Source: an uncultured Verrucomicrobiales bacterium
GTDB lineage: Bacteria; Verrucomicrobiota; Verrucomicrobiia; Verrucomicrobiales; Akkermansiaceae
DNA length: 7,949 nt
Direction of reading: 5' to 3'
Assembly (NCBI GenBank): GCA_937893015.1
Contig: CALBJX010000016.1
Coordinates: 1-7,949 of the forward strand
The stretch's first letter is position 1. Each line of letters opens with the position of its first letter. Under the pieces are notes generated by a model, which was not told where the DNA came from, searched no databases, and saw only the letters and a program-made list of their open reading frames with translations. Both the position numbers and the translations under genes were made by a program. Below, piece by piece: positions 5,987 through 7,949 of the stretch.

Positions 5987-6751
5987 ATGAAACGCCGTTC
6001 GCTTCTTTGCCTGTTTCTGTTCGCCGCCCTGACCATGATGCTGAACTCCTGCATCACTTCGGATTTTGACCGCATTCCCCGAACCGAATTCATCACCCAC
6101 TACGAAAAGCCGGAGGAACACCGCTTCCACTTCGCCAGTTTCTGGGATATCACCACCAACGAGGGGTGGGATGAGCGTGTGGAGAAATCCCAAAAGCTCT
6201 ACATCAGCGGGGTCACGCTGGATTATTACCAAGGTATGCCCGCTACCCCTCACGCCCGCGCCGAGATCGAGGAGCTACGCGCCTACTTTGAGCACCGTCT
6301 CCGCACCAAATTCGCCGAGCTCGCCGCACAGGATAACACGCTTGACATGGTCAATGCCCCCGGTCCGGGGGTGTACACCGCGGAATACGCCCTGCTGAGC
6401 GCGGCACCTGCCCGCATCGTCAAGAATGCCGCCATGTTAGCATCGGGCTATGTGGTGAAAGGCGGCGGTATTGCAGCCGAGCTTCTTTTCGGCAGCAAAG
6501 AGGACACCGGCTACATCTCCTTTGCCTCCCGACTGAAAGATGACATGGGGCGCGTGATTGCCGAAACGGCGGATTTTGAATACGGCACAGAATCCCTGAC
6601 CGGCATGGTGCTGGTGGACACCAAAAACTTCCGTCCCTACGCCTACCAACGCCAAAGCATCGACCACTGGGTTGATGAGTTCGGCAGGCTGTTCACCACG
6701 CGGCACGAGGTCGAGGTGAAAAAGCCTCTGTTCTTCCTGAACCCCTTCTGA
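5987..6751 (+). CDS. Predicted lipoprotein, DUF3313-like
   Basis: The 254-residue protein starts MKRRS, has a hydrophobic stretch at about 6-19, then LNSC with a candidate lipidated Cys22. The Asn at -2 is unusual for a lipobox. The mature part resembles DUF3313 lipoproteins: an early strand around LYISGVTLDYY, a helical stretch with EIEELRAYFEHRLRTKFAEL, then APGPGVYTAEYALLSAAPA. A small-residue and glycine-rich segment (GYVVKGGGIAAELLF) and DMGRVIAETADFEYG follow. I recognise this layout from memory only, and the family has no assigned function. It is the first gene of its unit, starts directly at the promoter, and is followed 4 nt later by a membrane acyltransferase. This suggests a shared envelope role. 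Confidence 0.82.
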   Translation: MKRRSLLCLFLFAALTMMLNSCITSDFDRIPRTEFITHYEKPEEHRFHFASFWDITTNEGWDERVEKSQKLYISGVTLDYYQGMPATPHARAEIEELRAYFEHRLRTKFAELAAQDNTLDMVNAPGPGVYTAEYALLSAAPARIVKNAAMLASGYVVKGGGIAAELLFGSKEDTGYISFASRLKDDMGRVIAETADFEYGTESLTGMVLVDTKNFRPYAYQRQSIDHWVDEFGRLFTTRHEVEVKKPLFFLNPF

Positions 6752-6755
6752 TGCC

Positions 6756-7919
6756 ATGGCCGCGCGGCGTTTCGAGGAACTGGACATTCTGCGGGCCCTG
6801 CCTATCCTGGGACTGCCGCTCGCGCACCTGCTGGAGGAATGCAGCGAGTACGGCATCCTGCAGCCGCAGGTGGAACACGGCATGGCGTTCTCCTATGCCC
6901 TCTTTGCGTGGGGGGCGCCCATCTTCATGTTCCTGATGGGGGCCAACTGGTGCTTCTCCCGCCGCACCTCCCCCGCCTATCTGGTGCACCGCGGCCTGCT
7001 CCTGCTGCTCACGGGCGTGCTGCTGAATCTGGTGCGTTTTGTGCTGCCCTCCTCCGTGGGGCTGATGCTCGGGAATGACGAGCCGTTCTTCTACTCCCTG
7101 AGCATGGTGCTGTGCAGCGACATTTACGATTTTTCGGGTGCCGCCTTCCTGCTGATGGCCCTCTGCCTGCGCCTGAAGCTGCGCCCCGTTCCCCTGCTCA
7201 CGCTGGCACTGGCTCTGCTCACGCTCGGCAACGGCGTCTCCCTGCCGGCGGGCACCAACGAGTACCTCCTCTGCTTCCTCGGCCGCTTTGTCTGGGTGAA
7301 CAGCTGCAGCTACTTCCCGCTGGCAACGTGGTTCATCTTCCCCGCCGCGGGCTATGTCTTCGGTCGCATCTACCGCGATTTCTCCACGGAAGAGGCGCGC
7401 GCCCGCTTCTGCCTGCAGCTGATACCCGCGGGGGCCGTTGGGCTGGCAGCCTGTGTCACGGCTCTGCATGCCTACGGTCATTCCGCCTTCACCATCTATG
7501 CCAGCCCGGTGAACCATTACATCACCGACCTGCCGAACGCGGCCATGATCCTCTGCACCACGTTCTTCAGCATCGGGCTCTTCTACTACCTTTGCCGCCT
7601 GATACAACCCACGCGGCTCAAGACCGCCTTGGTGGCCGTTTCCAAGGTCATCATGCCCTTTTATATCATTCAGTGGGTCATCATCGGGTGGTTCAGCACG
7701 CTCTTCCACCTGCTCGCGCCCCACCACAAGCAGGTGATGGGCTTCGACACCTTCATCCCCGCCACCGCGCTCATCATGCTCCTGTCCGCCGCAGGTGCCT
7801 TTGCCTACAGTGCATGGCTGCGCCGCGAGCGACACACCCCAACCCCTCCGCACCGCGGCCCGACTCTGCCGTGCAGACGTACTGAGAGCAGCGAGACAAA
7901 TGAGGATTTGTCGAACTGA
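6756..7919 (+). CDS. Multi-pass membrane acyltransferase (acyltransferase-3 / HGSNAT-like superfamily)
   Basis: The 387-residue protein has about ten hydrophobic segments, roughly at 11-27, 45-63, 76-97, 112-140, 146-162, 185-204, 219-237, 262-281, 289-317 and 334-354. The N-terminal signature RFEELDILRALPILGLPLAH (5-24) has the LD..R and downstream His pattern of membrane O/N-acyltransferases. APIFMFLMGANW (54-65) followed by a basic helix start resembles HGSNAT/DUF1624-type proteins. It probably moves acyl groups onto an envelope glycan or lipid, but the substrate is unknown. It starts 4 nt after the lipoprotein stop with no Shine-Dalgarno; the ATG at 6751 is out of frame. The C-terminal 30 residues are Pro/Arg-rich and unlike the rest. 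The last 11 (377-387) and the stop codon are encoded by repeat copy 4, so the natural C terminus may have been replaced. Confidence 0.83.
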   Translation: MAARRFEELDILRALPILGLPLAHLLEECSEYGILQPQVEHGMAFSYALFAWGAPIFMFLMGANWCFSRRTSPAYLVHRGLLLLLTGVLLNLVRFVLPSSVGLMLGNDEPFFYSLSMVLCSDIYDFSGAAFLLMALCLRLKLRPVPLLTLALALLTLGNGVSLPAGTNEYLLCFLGRFVWVNSCSYFPLATWFIFPAAGYVFGRIYRDFSTEEARARFCLQLIPAGAVGLAACVTALHAYGHSAFTIYASPVNHYITDLPNAAMILCTTFFSIGLFYYLCRLIQPTRLKTALVAVSKVIMPFYIIQWVIIGWFSTLFHLLAPHHKQVMGFDTFIPATALIMLLSAAGAFAYSAWLRRERHTPTPPHRGPTLPCRRTESSETNEDLSN

Positions 7920-7949
7920 ATGTACGAAGTACGATGTACGATGTACGAA
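7884..7949 (-). repeat. Heptad repeat copy 4, subtype 2, inverted, cut by the window end
   Basis: Reading the + strand, the foot GACAAAT-GAGG-ATTTGTC (7895-7912) is followed by AACTGAATGTAC, GAAGTAC, GATGTAC, GATGTAC and GAA at the window end. On the minus strand this matches copy 3, including its variant heptads GTACTTC and GTACATT and the CAGTT(T/C)GACAAA foot. It overlaps the 3' end of the acyltransferase gene, including the stop codon. Confidence 0.88.
7895..7912. other. 7-bp hairpin overlapping the end of the acyltransferase gene
   Basis: GACAAAT-GAGG-ATTTGTC is a perfect 7-bp inverted repeat with a GAGG loop. It ends 4 nt before the stop codon and is part of repeat copy 4. The stem is AT-rich and lacks a T-tract, so it is a weak terminator candidate at best. 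Confidence 0.5.

Noticed and set aside
6693..7853. 386-codon open frame on the minus strand opposite the acyltransferase gene
   Set aside because: Its translation is rich in Glu, Gln, Gly and His without domains. The + strand gives a coherent multi-pass membrane protein.

Overview
The window is GC-rich bacterial DNA from a genome with frequent G/C third positions. All seven genes supported here read on the + strand, in two transcription units (about 109-5669 and 5987-7919). I cannot name the species. Both units have a TTGACA/TANNAT sigma-70-type promoter, which argues against Bacteroidota. The double-membrane parts list (exported solute-binding protein, lipoprotein) fits a diderm. A Verrucomicrobiota/PVC-type or similar lineage is a guess, not a demonstrated assignment.

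Unit 1 (109-5669) is a tightly packed five-gene operon with 4-nt or 1-nt overlaps or very short gaps. It encodes a THI5/NMT1-type periplasmic solute-binding protein, a membrane receptor phosphatase (dCache, HAMP, PP2C/SpoIIE-type), a STAS anti-sigma-factor antagonist, an RsbW-type HATPase kinase, and a large acyl-adenylating (ANL) enzyme. The ANL enzyme carries a second, degenerate RsbW-like domain at its C terminus. Read together, this is a complete partner-switching circuit. An extracytoplasmic signal would be sensed by the binding protein and/or the dCache domain, the phosphatase would dephosphorylate the STAS protein, and STAS would sequester the kinase. The unusual output candidate is an acyl-activating enzyme, with no sigma factor in view.

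The intergenic island (5670-5986) holds no gene. It contains two divergent arms of a heptad repeat (GATGTAC / GTACATC), two hairpins between them, and the promoter of unit 2.

Unit 2 (5987-7919) is a predicted lipoprotein with DUF3313-like features followed by a multi-pass membrane acyltransferase.

Four copies of the heptad repeat occur, at the two window ends and in the island. Copies 1 and 2, which bracket unit 1, share one sequence subtype. Copies 3 and 4, which bracket unit 2, share another. Each pair is inverted, so each unit looks like a cassette between its own inverted repeats. In both units the -10 box ends exactly 8 nt before the start codon, so the lead genes probably have leaderless mRNAs.
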